From: Prevotellaceae bacterium UBA1726
GTDB lineage: Bacteria > Bacteroidota > Bacteroidia > Bacteroidales > Bacteroidaceae
NCBI GenBank assembly: GCA_002316005.1
Contig: DCIM01000090.1
Span: forward strand, 12,001-76,000
Length of the DNA: 64,000 nucleotides
Direction: 5' to 3'
Shown here: piece after piece, positions 16,529 through 22,730 of the stretch
How positions within the stretch are numbered: position 1 is the stretch's first letter
Layout: each line of letters begins with the position of its first letter
Notes under the pieces: generated by a model
Seen by the model: the letters and a program-made list of their open reading frames with translations, nothing else
The model's database searches: none
Told to the model about the DNA's origin: nothing
Position numbers and translations under genes: made by a program

Positions 16529-17833
16529 TTTTTTGTCTTTTTTTAAAGTTAATATTGATGTTAATCGTTTATGTTCTCTAAACCATTTGGTGAATGCGAA
16601 TAATCTGTCGGCAAGACTCAACAGGAACAGCGGTACAAAGAACCAAAGCAGAATCCTCACAATCTTCATCATGTCGTTTGTCTGCTGTGGTTTGCCTATC
16701 TCCAGTTTGTCGAGTGGCGCATTGAGAATACGCTCTGCAGGCAGGTCGTTGTGGCTCCATTTCTGAATGATGGTGCCGTCTTTGAGTAGCAGGAGTCCTG
16801 GGTTGCTTCTGATTATTGTCTTCAGCGTCACAGGGTCGGTGTTGCAGAATGGATATTCTGCTCCTGTCATATCCTGCCAGCGTGATATCGCTTCTTCACC
16901 ACTTGCCGTAAGGCAATAGAACGGATATCCGTGGTCTTGGGCATACTCGTAAATCTGGTCGATAGGACCGAAATTCGAGTCGCTTGCCTTTTCCAGATGA
17001 GGGGCAATGAGCAGGAATGTGTATCCCTTCTTGCCGAGCACCTCTTCTGTTATGTCATCACCCTCCAGAGTCTGAATGCTGAAGTCGTGGATTGGTGGCA
17101 CATAGCCTTCCTTCACAGTGACGGTCTTGCTGTCAACAAACTCCCATGTCGAGTCGGGATAGTTCTCCAGCGTGAATTCCTTTGTCTCGCCGTTCTTCTT
17201 CATCACGAAGGTGGTCACATACTCCGGCTGTTCTGCATCTGCAGGAATCTCCATTCCCTTCTGTATGTTCGTTCCTACGCTGTAAGGACGGAAGTCGAAC
17301 GAAGGCAGCATATACATGCTGTAGGCTGAGAATGCCAGGACGAACAGAATAGAGTAGTTGAACACCAGCATACTGTTTCCGTCGGAGAGGAATCTCACCA
17401 TCTCTCTCGGTTTTATTGCCAAAGGCAATGCCAATGCCAGCAGAATGATGTTCTTCAGCAGAGTCTGTCCGTTTGTCAGGTGTATGGCATCGCCGAAACA
17501 ACCGCAGTCGCTAATCGGATTGCCGAAATAGAGCCACAGCGTTATCACTGTCATCACGAGCATGAACAATACTGTCAGTCGGCTTACCACCTTTCTGGCG
17601 ATTGCCAGTACCAGCATTACGCCAAGTGTGAACTCCGTTGCCGAGAGGAACACAGATGTGCCGAGTGTCATCCAGTCGGGCACCATTCCCTGCATAGAGA
17701 GAGCCTCAAGGTAGTCCTCAATCTTGTATTGTGTGCCGAGTGGGTCGATAGCCTTCACGAAGCCTGATACGATGAATACCAGACCGACTACCATACGGCA
17801 CAGATTGATTACTATTATCCTTGCGCTTTTCAC
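15776..17833 (-). CDS. DoxX-like (BT_3928-type) membrane protein reading in frame into triosephosphate isomerase
   Basis: One open frame of 685 codons. Residues 1-435 form a DoxX/MauE-like membrane protein: TM helices at about 8-27, 57-80, 83-106, 125-140, 155-172, a CGCFGD motif near 110, an extracytoplasmic thioredoxin-like part (about 250-385) and a last TM helix (about 396-412). In Bacteroidales this gene normally precedes a separate tpiA. Here the sequence ...LTSILTLKKDKK runs without a stop into MAKKIVAGNWK. Reading one base out of phase, a stop occurs right after ENIND (about 16561). So either a small indel has fused the genes, or the assembly has an error near the A-rich tract, or both products are made. 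Confidence 0.75.
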   Translation of the reverse strand: MKSARIIVINLCRMVVGLVFIVSGFVKAIDPLGTQYKIEDYLEALSMQGMVPDWMTLGTSVFLSATEFTLGVMLVLAIARKVVSRLTVLFMLVMTVITLWLYFGNPISDCGCFGDAIHLTNGQTLLKNIILLALALPLAIKPREMVRFLSDGNSMLVFNYSILFVLAFSAYSMYMLPSFDFRPYSVGTNIQKGMEIPADAEQPEYVTTFVMKKNGETKEFTLENYPDSTWEFVDSKTVTVKEGYVPPIHDFSIQTLEGDDITEEVLGKKGYTFLLIAPHLEKASDSNFGPIDQIYEYAQDHGYPFYCLTASGEEAISRWQDMTGAEYPFCNTDPVTLKTIIRSNPGLLLLKDGTIIQKWSHNDLPAERILNAPLDKLEIGKPQQTNDMMKIVRILLWFFVPLFLLSLADRLFAFTKWFREHKRLTSILTLKKDKKMAKKIVAGNWKMNKNLQEGVALAKELTEVVKNPNCEVIIGTPFIHLASVAQVIEGSCVKLSAENCANHASGAYTGEVSAEMVKSTGAEYVILGHSERREYYNETPEILKEKVELALANGLKVIFCIGESLEEREANKQEEVCKAELAGSVFHLTEEQWKNIVIAYEPIWAIGTGKTATADQAEEIHAYIRQCVAEVYGAEVAAETSILYGGSCKASNAPELFAKPDIDGGLIGGASLKAADFKGIIDAWG

Positions 17834-17840
17834 CTATTGC

Positions 17841-18443
17841 TTATTTCTGTTCGCGAACTCCGAGTTTTATAACAGCAAACACCGAGTAGTTGATGATGTC
17901 CATATAGTTGGAGTCAATGCCTTCGCTGGCTATTGTCTCTCCGCCATGGTTCTCAATCTCCTTGATACGCTCGAGTTTTGTGAGGATGAAATCCGTGTAA
18001 CTGCTCACACGCATGTCCTCCCACGCACCACCGTAGTCGTGGTTCTTCTTGAGCATCAGTTCTGTGCATTCCTTTGCCCAACGGTCGTATTCTGCCATTG
18101 CCTCGTCGTTGGTCATGTCCACCTTGTCGGCAAAACCTTTCTCCAGTTGGATGAGGCCTGTCAGTCCGTAGTTGATGAGTGCCATGAACTCAGGCAGTAT
18201 GCCTTCGCCCACCTTCGATTCCTTTGTTATCTCGAGTGTGCGTATGCGCTTTGCCTTAATGAACAGTTGGTCGGTCAGCGACTCTGGGCGTAGCATGCGC
18301 CATGATGGTTTGTAGTCGTAGAGTTTCTTCTTGAAGATCTCACGGCACATCGCCATTGCCTGCTCAAATTCAGACCCACCCCCTTGCCCCTCTCCTATAG
18401 GGAGGGGAGTAGATACTCCTGTCGTTTGTATTTCGTTTGCCAT
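17841..18443 (-). CDS. DUF1599 domain protein with a REP-encoded N-terminal insert
   Basis: A 200-residue cytoplasmic protein of unknown function. It contains two similar halves: YDYKPSWRMLRPESLTDQLFIKAKRIRTLE (first half) and NHDYGGAWEDMRVSSYTDFILTKLERIKEIE (second half), the internal duplication of DUF1599 proteins, which resemble MazG-type all-alpha folds. Residues 11-24 (STPLPIGEGQGGG region) are encoded by a REP-like DNA repeat (18374-18408), so they are not ancestral. The true start may be ATG 18443 or an internal Met. It precedes the DoxX gene by 7 bp in the conserved operon. Confidence 0.8.
   Translation of the reverse strand: MANEIQTTGVSTPLPIGEGQGGGSEFEQAMAMCREIFKKKLYDYKPSWRMLRPESLTDQLFIKAKRIRTLEITKESKVGEGILPEFMALINYGLTGLIQLEKGFADKVDMTNDEAMAEYDRWAKECTELMLKKNHDYGGAWEDMRVSSYTDFILTKLERIKEIENHGGETIASEGIDSNYMDIINYSVFAVIKLGVREQK
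18374..18408. repeat. REP-like repeat, copy 2, inside the DUF1599 coding region
   Basis: On the minus strand it reads CTCCCCTCCCTATAGGAGAG then GGGCAAGGGGGTGGG. It is the same element as copy 3 in inverted orientation about 70 bp away, and stays in frame with the DUF1599 gene. Confidence 0.75.
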
Positions 18444-18475
18444 ATATTCTTTATTAATTTGTTCGGTTCATTTTA

Positions 18476-18510
18476 CTCCCCTCCCTTTATGGGAGGGGTA
18501 AGGGGGAGGG
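18476..18510. repeat. REP-like repeat, copy 3
   Basis: ACTCCCCTCCCTTTATGGGA then GGGGTAAGGGGGAGGG, in the gap between the lipoprotein gene (ends 18515) and the DUF1599 gene. Inverted relative to copy 2. Confidence 0.75.
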
Positions 18511-18514
18511 TCTG

Positions 18515-18934
18515 CTATTTCCCGTTTTGCTTCGCCCTGATTATTCTGACCACACCGCATTCTGCATCATAGCGTGCCTTCAGCGAATCGCGTTTGTTGC
18601 GAAGCATGTTCTGCTCCAGGAGGGTAGGGGCCTTGTCAATGGCGGCAAGGGTTGCCTGAAGTGCCGAGTCGGTAATCTCCACCTCGTGCTGTGCCTGAAG
18701 CAACGAAGCCTCCTGCCATAGTTCAAGTGCCTTCTTGCGAGCGTTTACTGCCTTCGGGAAACGGGCACGCAACACAACGATTGAGTCAAGGGCAGGACGG
18801 AAATCGCCGTTCTTCACATTCGCCTCAATATCGTCGAGCATAGGCTGTGCCTTCTCGTCCTCGGTCTGCTGATGGCAAGCCGAAAGGCCGAAAACCATCA
18901 ATATTGCAACTGCTGATGTAATCAGATTCTTCAT
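18515..18934 (-). CDS. Small lipoprotein, function unknown
   Basis: A 139-residue protein with a lipoprotein signal (LSAC, Cys20). The mature part is almost entirely helical with heptad-like patterns (ARKKALELWQEASLLQAQ; LLEQNMLRNKRDSLKARYD), suggesting a coiled coil at the outer or inner membrane. It lies upstream of the DUF1599 gene on the same strand, separated by a REP-like repeat. I do not recognise a named family. Confidence 0.65.
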   Translation of the reverse strand: MKNLITSAVAILMVFGLSACHQQTEDEKAQPMLDDIEANVKNGDFRPALDSIVVLRARFPKAVNARKKALELWQEASLLQAQHEVEITDSALQATLAAIDKAPTLLEQNMLRNKRDSLKARYDAECGVVRIIRAKQNGK

Positions 18935-18982
18935 ATAGTGTGCAAATTTACTAAAAAAAGTTCAAATATCACGATTTTTTTG

Positions 18983-18990
18983 TAATTTTG
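18983..18990 (+). promoter_or_regulatory. Promoter -7 box of the CCA-adding enzyme gene
   Basis: TAATTTTG with T-rich upstream sequence, 28 bases before ATG 19019. Confidence 0.5.
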
Positions 18991-19018
18991 CATCACCTTT
19001 TTGAAAGAATTATCATAA

Positions 19019-20482
19019 ATGAAGAATTTCAGCGATGCCGAACTGGCAAAAATATTAGATAAGGACATCTTCCACAAGATTTCGCAGGCTGCCGACAACC
19101 TCGGTCTCGACTGCTATGTTGTCGGTGGATTTGTTCGCGACATTTTCCTCGAACGACCATCCCACGACATTGATGTCGTAGTTGTCGGTAGTGGCATTGC
19201 TGTGGCTAAGGAACTGAAGAAGATTCTTGGCAAAAAGGCGCACTTGTCGGTATATAAGAATTTTGGTACTGCACAAGTGAAATTCTTTGACACTGAAGTG
19301 GAGTTTGTTGGTGCCCGCAAGGAGAGTTATAATCGCGATTCGCGCAAGCCTATTGTTGAAGATGGTACCCTTGAGGACGACCAGAACCGCCGCGACTTCA
19401 CCATCAATGCCCTTGCCATCTGTCTTAATGCCGATCGCTTCGGCGAACTGGTTGATCCGTTTGACGGATTGTATGACATGGAGGATGGAATTATTCGTAC
19501 ACCTCTCAATCCCGACATCACCTTCTCTGATGACCCGTTGCGTATGCTTCGTTGCATCCGTTTCGCCACACAGTTGAACTTCTATATTGATGATGAGACA
19601 TTCGATGCTCTTGAGCGCAACAAGGAACGCATAAAGATTATAAGCGGTGAGCGAATTGCCGAGGAACTGAACAAGATTCTCAAGACCAACACCCCGAGTC
19701 GCGGTTTTGTTGATCTCCACCGTTGCGGACTTCTTGAACTCATCCTTCCTGAACTTGCTGCACTCGATATCGTTGAGGTGAAAAACGGTCGTGCGCATAA
19801 GAACAACTTCTACCACACTCTCGAGGTTCTCGACAATGTGGCGCGAAAGACCGATTGGAGTGAGGCGAGTGGCGAGAATGGCCTCTGGCTCAAGTGGGCT
19901 GCACTACTTCACGACATAGGCAAACCAAAGTCGAAACGTTGGGAAGTGCCACAGGGATGGACTTTCCACAATCATAATTTCATTGGTGCAAAGATGATTC
20001 CAAACCTCTTCCGCCGAATGAAGTTGCCGCTCGACATGAAGATGAAGTATGTGCAGAAACTTGTTGATCTCCACATGCGTCCAATAGTCATTGCCGATGA
20101 GGAGGTGACCGATTCTGCCGTTCGCCGACTGATGAACGATGCAGGCGATGACATTGAGGACCTGATGACTCTTTGCGAGGCCGATATTACCTCAAAGAAC
20201 CAGCAACGAAAGGCACAGTTCCTTGAGAACTTCCGCCTTGTGCGCGAGAAACTCAAGGATCTTGAAGAACGCGACTATAAACGCCTTCTCCAGCCGGTCA
20301 TTGATGGAAATGAGATTATGGAAATGTTCAATCTCCAACCTTCACGCGAGGTAGGTGCGTTGAAGATGTGTCTGAAGGATGCTGTCCTCGACAATAAGGT
20401 AGAAAACGAGCGCGAACCGCTCATGGAACTCCTCATGAAGAAAGCCCGCGAAATGGGTCTTGTGAAGGAATTGGAAAAATAA
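19019..20482 (+). CDS. CCA tRNA nucleotidyltransferase / poly(A) polymerase family with HD domain
   Basis: A 487-residue class II nucleotidyltransferase. N-terminal catalytic motifs: GGFVRDIFL (residue ~38), DIDVVV (metal Asp pair), and RRDFTINALA; then the NTase RNA-binding region (DPLRMLRCIRFATQL, ERIAEELNKIL). A C-terminal HD domain (about 270-400) carries HTLEVLDN and LLHDIGKPK. It adds or repairs the 3'-CCA of tRNAs; the HD part may give phosphohydrolase activity. It has its own promoter and is followed 19 bp later by the DUF2007 gene. Confidence 0.9.
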   Translation: MKNFSDAELAKILDKDIFHKISQAADNLGLDCYVVGGFVRDIFLERPSHDIDVVVVGSGIAVAKELKKILGKKAHLSVYKNFGTAQVKFFDTEVEFVGARKESYNRDSRKPIVEDGTLEDDQNRRDFTINALAICLNADRFGELVDPFDGLYDMEDGIIRTPLNPDITFSDDPLRMLRCIRFATQLNFYIDDETFDALERNKERIKIISGERIAEELNKILKTNTPSRGFVDLHRCGLLELILPELAALDIVEVKNGRAHKNNFYHTLEVLDNVARKTDWSEASGENGLWLKWAALLHDIGKPKSKRWEVPQGWTFHNHNFIGAKMIPNLFRRMKLPLDMKMKYVQKLVDLHMRPIVIADEEVTDSAVRRLMNDAGDDIEDLMTLCEADITSKNQQRKAQFLENFRLVREKLKDLEERDYKRLLQPVIDGNEIMEMFNLQPSREVGALKMCLKDAVLDNKVENEREPLMELLMKKAREMGLVKELEK

Positions 20483-20501
20483 TTACTCTAATCAGAACGC
20501 T

Positions 20502-20900
20502 ATGGATGTAAAGAGAATAACCTGCAACACCGCTATTGAGGCTGAAGGTCTTCGGGCAAGGTTGTCGGAAATTGGAATAAAGAGCCTTACTTACGACGAG
20601 ACAAACAGTAAGGTGGCTCGTGGTGTGATTGATTCAACCATAGATGTGATGGTTGATGAATGCGACTATGAGCGTGCAAATGCCATCTATCAGTTATTGC
20701 TGAAAGAAAAAGAGTCGTTCTTGCCTTGGTGTCCTGAATGTGGCAGCGAGAATGTAGAACTCCTCACCGCCTCCCGTCCTTCCAAGGGGCGTTGGGCGAT
20801 GTTCTTAACTTCACTCCTCACCTTTCTTCCATTCTCCAATTCGCTTAATGTCCGAAAATACCGCTGCCGCGATTGCGGAAAGGAATTTGAACACAACTGA
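20502..20900 (+). CDS. DUF2007 protein with C-terminal zinc ribbon
   Basis: A 132-residue protein. Residues 1-70 match the small alpha/beta DUF2007 fold (putative signal-transducing or PII-like domain) with IDVMVDECDYERANAIYQLL. The C-terminal half has CPECGS (about 79-84) and CRDCGKEF (about 122-129), a four-cysteine zinc ribbon, separated by a hydrophobic FLTSLLTFLPF stretch that could contact the membrane. Function unknown. Probably co-transcribed with the CCA-adding enzyme gene. Confidence 0.7.
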   Translation: MDVKRITCNTAIEAEGLRARLSEIGIKSLTYDETNSKVARGVIDSTIDVMVDECDYERANAIYQLLLKEKESFLPWCPECGSENVELLTASRPSKGRWAMFLTSLLTFLPFSNSLNVRKYRCRDCGKEFEHN

Positions 20901-21002
20901 TAAAATCTACCCCAAATATTACGCCCACAGACAAATTGCCGAATTCGGTGCATAATGTGGTGAATTGTTCAATTCTTCCATAATAATCGTAACAATTCCC
21001 GA

Positions 21003-21066
21003 AAACCTATCAAAAACCTATCAAAAACCTATCATTATGATAGATATATGTGATAGGTTTTGGTAG
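21003..21066 (-). repeat. Iteron-like repeat cluster, copy A (inverted, GATAGG variant)
   Basis: Three direct 11-bp units AAAACCTATCA are followed by the palindrome CTATCATTATGATAG-like segment (about 21030-21043), then ATATATGTGATAGG and TTTTGGTAG. Read on the minus strand it has the same architecture as copies B and C. It carries GATAGG where those mainly have GGTAGG; both halves of the palindrome carry the change. It lies between the DUF2007 gene and the WYL gene promoter, filling most of the 299-bp gap. Confidence 0.8.
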
Positions 21067-21122
21067 ATGCATTAGATTTTTTTAACTGAAGGGTGGTGTA
21101 TTTTTTTTGAACCTGTACCTAC

Positions 21123-21150
21123 AGTTGGCACAACTTTATTTGTATCTTTG
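21123..21150 (+). promoter_or_regulatory. Promoter/operator of the WYL regulator gene
   Basis: CCTACAGTTGGCAC (about 21117-21130) overlaps the -33 position and TATCTTTG (21143-21150) is the -7 box. A near-duplicate of this whole segment lies at 22148-22185 downstream of the regulator gene, which suggests a shared operator. Confidence 0.65.
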
Positions 21151-21199
21151 CACCCGAATACTTAATATTAATAATGTACGCGTAAGGATACTGAATACT

Positions 21200-22117
21200 A
21201 TGGCAAGAAATTCTACAGAGAAAATGATGTGGATTGTAAACACAATCTATGAAGCGGGATGCATTTCATTGAAGCAAATTCAGAAGAAATGGATTGACGA
21301 GCGAGTGGCTGATGGCAATCCGCTTCCTCGTCGCAGTTTCACCAACTATCTGGTGAAGGCCGGCGAAGAAGGATTCTGGATTGAGAACGAGAATAGTGGC
21401 GAATATCGATACTTCCTCCGAAATCCCCAGGCCCTTGAGCGAGGTGGCATGCCACGATGGTACCTGAACATATTGTCGGTGAAGCAGACTCTCAGCACCA
21501 GTTTTCAGATTTACGACCGCATACAGGTGGAGGATGTCCCTTCCGGACAGGAACATCTTGAGGATGTCATCAAGGCAATGAAGGAATTCCATGCCATCAC
21601 TTTCGATCATACCCACTACGGGCGTGAGGAGGTGAAGGAACACACGCTTCATCCTTATATGCTGAAGTTTTGGGGACAGCGTTGGTATGTGGTGGGACTC
21701 GACCTGGGCTACAATAAGATGCGCACATATTCGCTCGACCGCATCGCATACCTTCATGAGACAGACGAAGTCTTCACCATTCCAGAGACTTTCTGTGCTG
21801 CCACATATTTCAATAATGAGTTCGGCGTCTTCCACGACCTCTCTCATCCTGTGGAGAAAATCCGGATATGGGCCACACCAGTACAGGCGTGCTACATACG
21901 CGGTCTGCCTCTTCACTGGACACAGGAGGAGATAGAACGAACCAACGAGTATAGTATTTTCGAGTTGCGACTGCGAGTAGAGATTGACTTCATTCAGAAG
22001 ATTCTCAGTTATGGCAAGGATGTGGAAGTGCTTGAGCCTCAGAGTCTTCGCGACAAATTGAAGGAACATGCCAAGGCAATGCTCGAGTTCTATGATCCAG
22101 AGTCTTTAGCGAAATAA
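21200..22117 (+). CDS. WYL-domain transcriptional regulator
   Basis: A 305-residue protein read from ATG 21200 (MARNSTEKM). An open extension to 21107 would include the promoter and is rejected. The N-terminal ~75 residues look like a helix-turn-helix domain (ISLKQIQKKWID...PRRSFTNYLVKAGEEG). Residues about 130-220 form the WYL ligand-sensing domain (AITFDHTHYGRE...LHPYMLKFWGQRWYVVGLDLGYNKMRTYSLDRI), followed by the C-terminal WCX-like extension. WYL regulators often control stress or anti-phage loci and bind nucleic acid ligands. Two near-identical promoter segments on both sides of this gene suggest it controls itself and the downstream unit (inference). Confidence 0.85.
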   Translation: MARNSTEKMMWIVNTIYEAGCISLKQIQKKWIDERVADGNPLPRRSFTNYLVKAGEEGFWIENENSGEYRYFLRNPQALERGGMPRWYLNILSVKQTLSTSFQIYDRIQVEDVPSGQEHLEDVIKAMKEFHAITFDHTHYGREEVKEHTLHPYMLKFWGQRWYVVGLDLGYNKMRTYSLDRIAYLHETDEVFTIPETFCAATYFNNEFGVFHDLSHPVEKIRIWATPVQACYIRGLPLHWTQEEIERTNEYSIFELRLRVEIDFIQKILSYGKDVEVLEPQSLRDKLKEHAKAMLEFYDPESLAK

Positions 22118-22153
22118 CATTTTTTAAGAAAAAAAGTTCAGGGGTGTGCCTAT

Positions 22154-22181
22154 AGTTGGCTCACCCTTGTTTGTATCTTTG
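22154..22181 (+). promoter_or_regulatory. Second copy of the WYL-type promoter/operator
   Basis: AGTTGG (22154-22159) and TATCTTTG (22174-22181), with the same 20-base start-to-start spacing as at 21123/21143. About 34 of 43 surrounding bases match. It starts the transcript that leads through the structured RNA to the DUF3987-like gene. Confidence 0.65.
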
Positions 22182-22184
22182 CAG

Positions 22185-22270
22185 CCGTGAACCATAAGCC
22201 ACAGCACCGACAAGGTCGGGAGCCACATGAAATGCTCAGCCAGGCATGGTCACGCAGAGTTAGTTCACGG
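22185..22270 (+). ncRNA. Candidate structured leader RNA closed by a terminal stem
   Basis: The predicted transcript start coincides with CCGTGAAC (22185-22192), which pairs perfectly with GTTCACGG (22263-22270). Inside are a small hairpin CCGAC-AAG-GTCGG and a GAGC...GCTC stem. A closed, branched fold of about 86 nt at the 5' end of a 535-nt leader suggests a riboswitch-like element, an attenuator or a processed small RNA. I could not match it to a known RNA family. Confidence 0.45.
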
Positions 22271-22297
22271 AATAATAAACCCTTAAATCTAAGTATT

Positions 22298-22330
22298 ATG
22301 AAGCGAAGGAAAGAAAAGCTACAGCTGTAG
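22298..22330 (+). CDS. Possible 10-codon leader peptide MKRRKEKLQL
   Basis: ATG 22298 to TAG 22330. The last codons lie in a perfect 12-bp palindrome CTACAGCTGTAG (22319-22330). Highly basic, 28 bases after the structured RNA. Too short to judge as a real peptide; it could serve as a translated leader. Confidence 0.2.
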   Translation: MKRRKEKLQL

Positions 22331-22384
22331 AGCTCGGCTCAACGAAGTCCAACGACCATCAGATTCCCAATCGCAATGGCAAAG

Positions 22385-22489
22385 TCATTCCACTGAAATG
22401 ACCTCCTCATTTAACCGAAATGACCAGTTCATTTAACCGTAATGAGCATCTCATTTAACTGAAATGACAGCCTCATTCCATTGGAATCA
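22385..22489 (+). repeat. Phased 22-bp palindrome array, locus 1 (5 units)
   Basis: Units start at 22385, 22407, 22429, 22451 and 22473. Each is a 17-base imperfect palindrome of the form TCATTYNANYGAAATGA plus a 5-base spacer (CCTCC, CCAGT, GCATC, CAGCC). The last unit, TCATTCCATTGGAATCA, has changed on both arms. The same family occurs at 39965, 50917 and 61605. Confidence 0.9.
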
Positions 22490-22492
22490 TGA

Positions 22493-22553
22493 AAATCTAC
22501 CATATATATCTACCATAATGGTAGGTTTTTGGTAGGTTTTTGATAGGTTTTGG
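22493..22553 (+). repeat. Iteron-like repeat cluster, copy B
   Basis: AAATCTACCATATATATCTA, the palindrome CTACCATAATGGTAG, then three 11-bp direct units (GGTAGGTTTTT twice, GATAGGTTTTG). It directly follows the 22-bp array and precedes the DUF3987-like gene. Copy C beyond the gene is nearly identical and in the same orientation. Confidence 0.9.
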
Positions 22554-22570
22554 CCAAGAAGGTGGTTTCG

Positions 22571-22594
22571 GCTCCTCGGTCGCGCGGGAGGAGC
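22571..22594. other. G/C-rich hairpin in the DUF3987 leader
   Basis: GCTCCTC (22571-22577) pairs with GAGGAGC (22588-22594) around a GGTCGCGCGG loop. No T-run follows. The remainder of the leader to 22697 shows no gene. Confidence 0.4.
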
Positions 22595-22697
22595 AGAGCC
22601 GACTCCAGTTTGTATTATCATCAGTTATTAACCAATTAAATTTTTTATCATTTCTGCTCACTCCTTGCCTTCGGGGCATTGAAAGGCAGAAGAAACA

Positions 22698-22730
22698 ATG
22701 AACACCAAAAAGAATAATCCCGATGAGTAA
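22698..22730 (+). CDS. Possible 10-codon upstream ORF overlapping the DUF3987 start
   Basis: ATG 22698 to TAA 22728-22730 encodes MNTKKNNPDE. Its end overlaps the ATG of the next gene (22723) by 8 bases (ATGAGTAA), the arrangement used for translational coupling. Alternatively it is chance in an A-rich leader. Confidence 0.3.
   Translation: MNTKKNNPDE

Noticed and set aside
21107..21199. N-terminal extension of the WYL regulator
   Set aside because: It would overlap the -33/-7 promoter elements, and MARNSTEKM at 21200 is a natural start.
22385..22489. CRISPR array
   Set aside because: Period is only 22 bp, the 5-bp spacers are too short, units themselves are palindromes and no cas genes are near.
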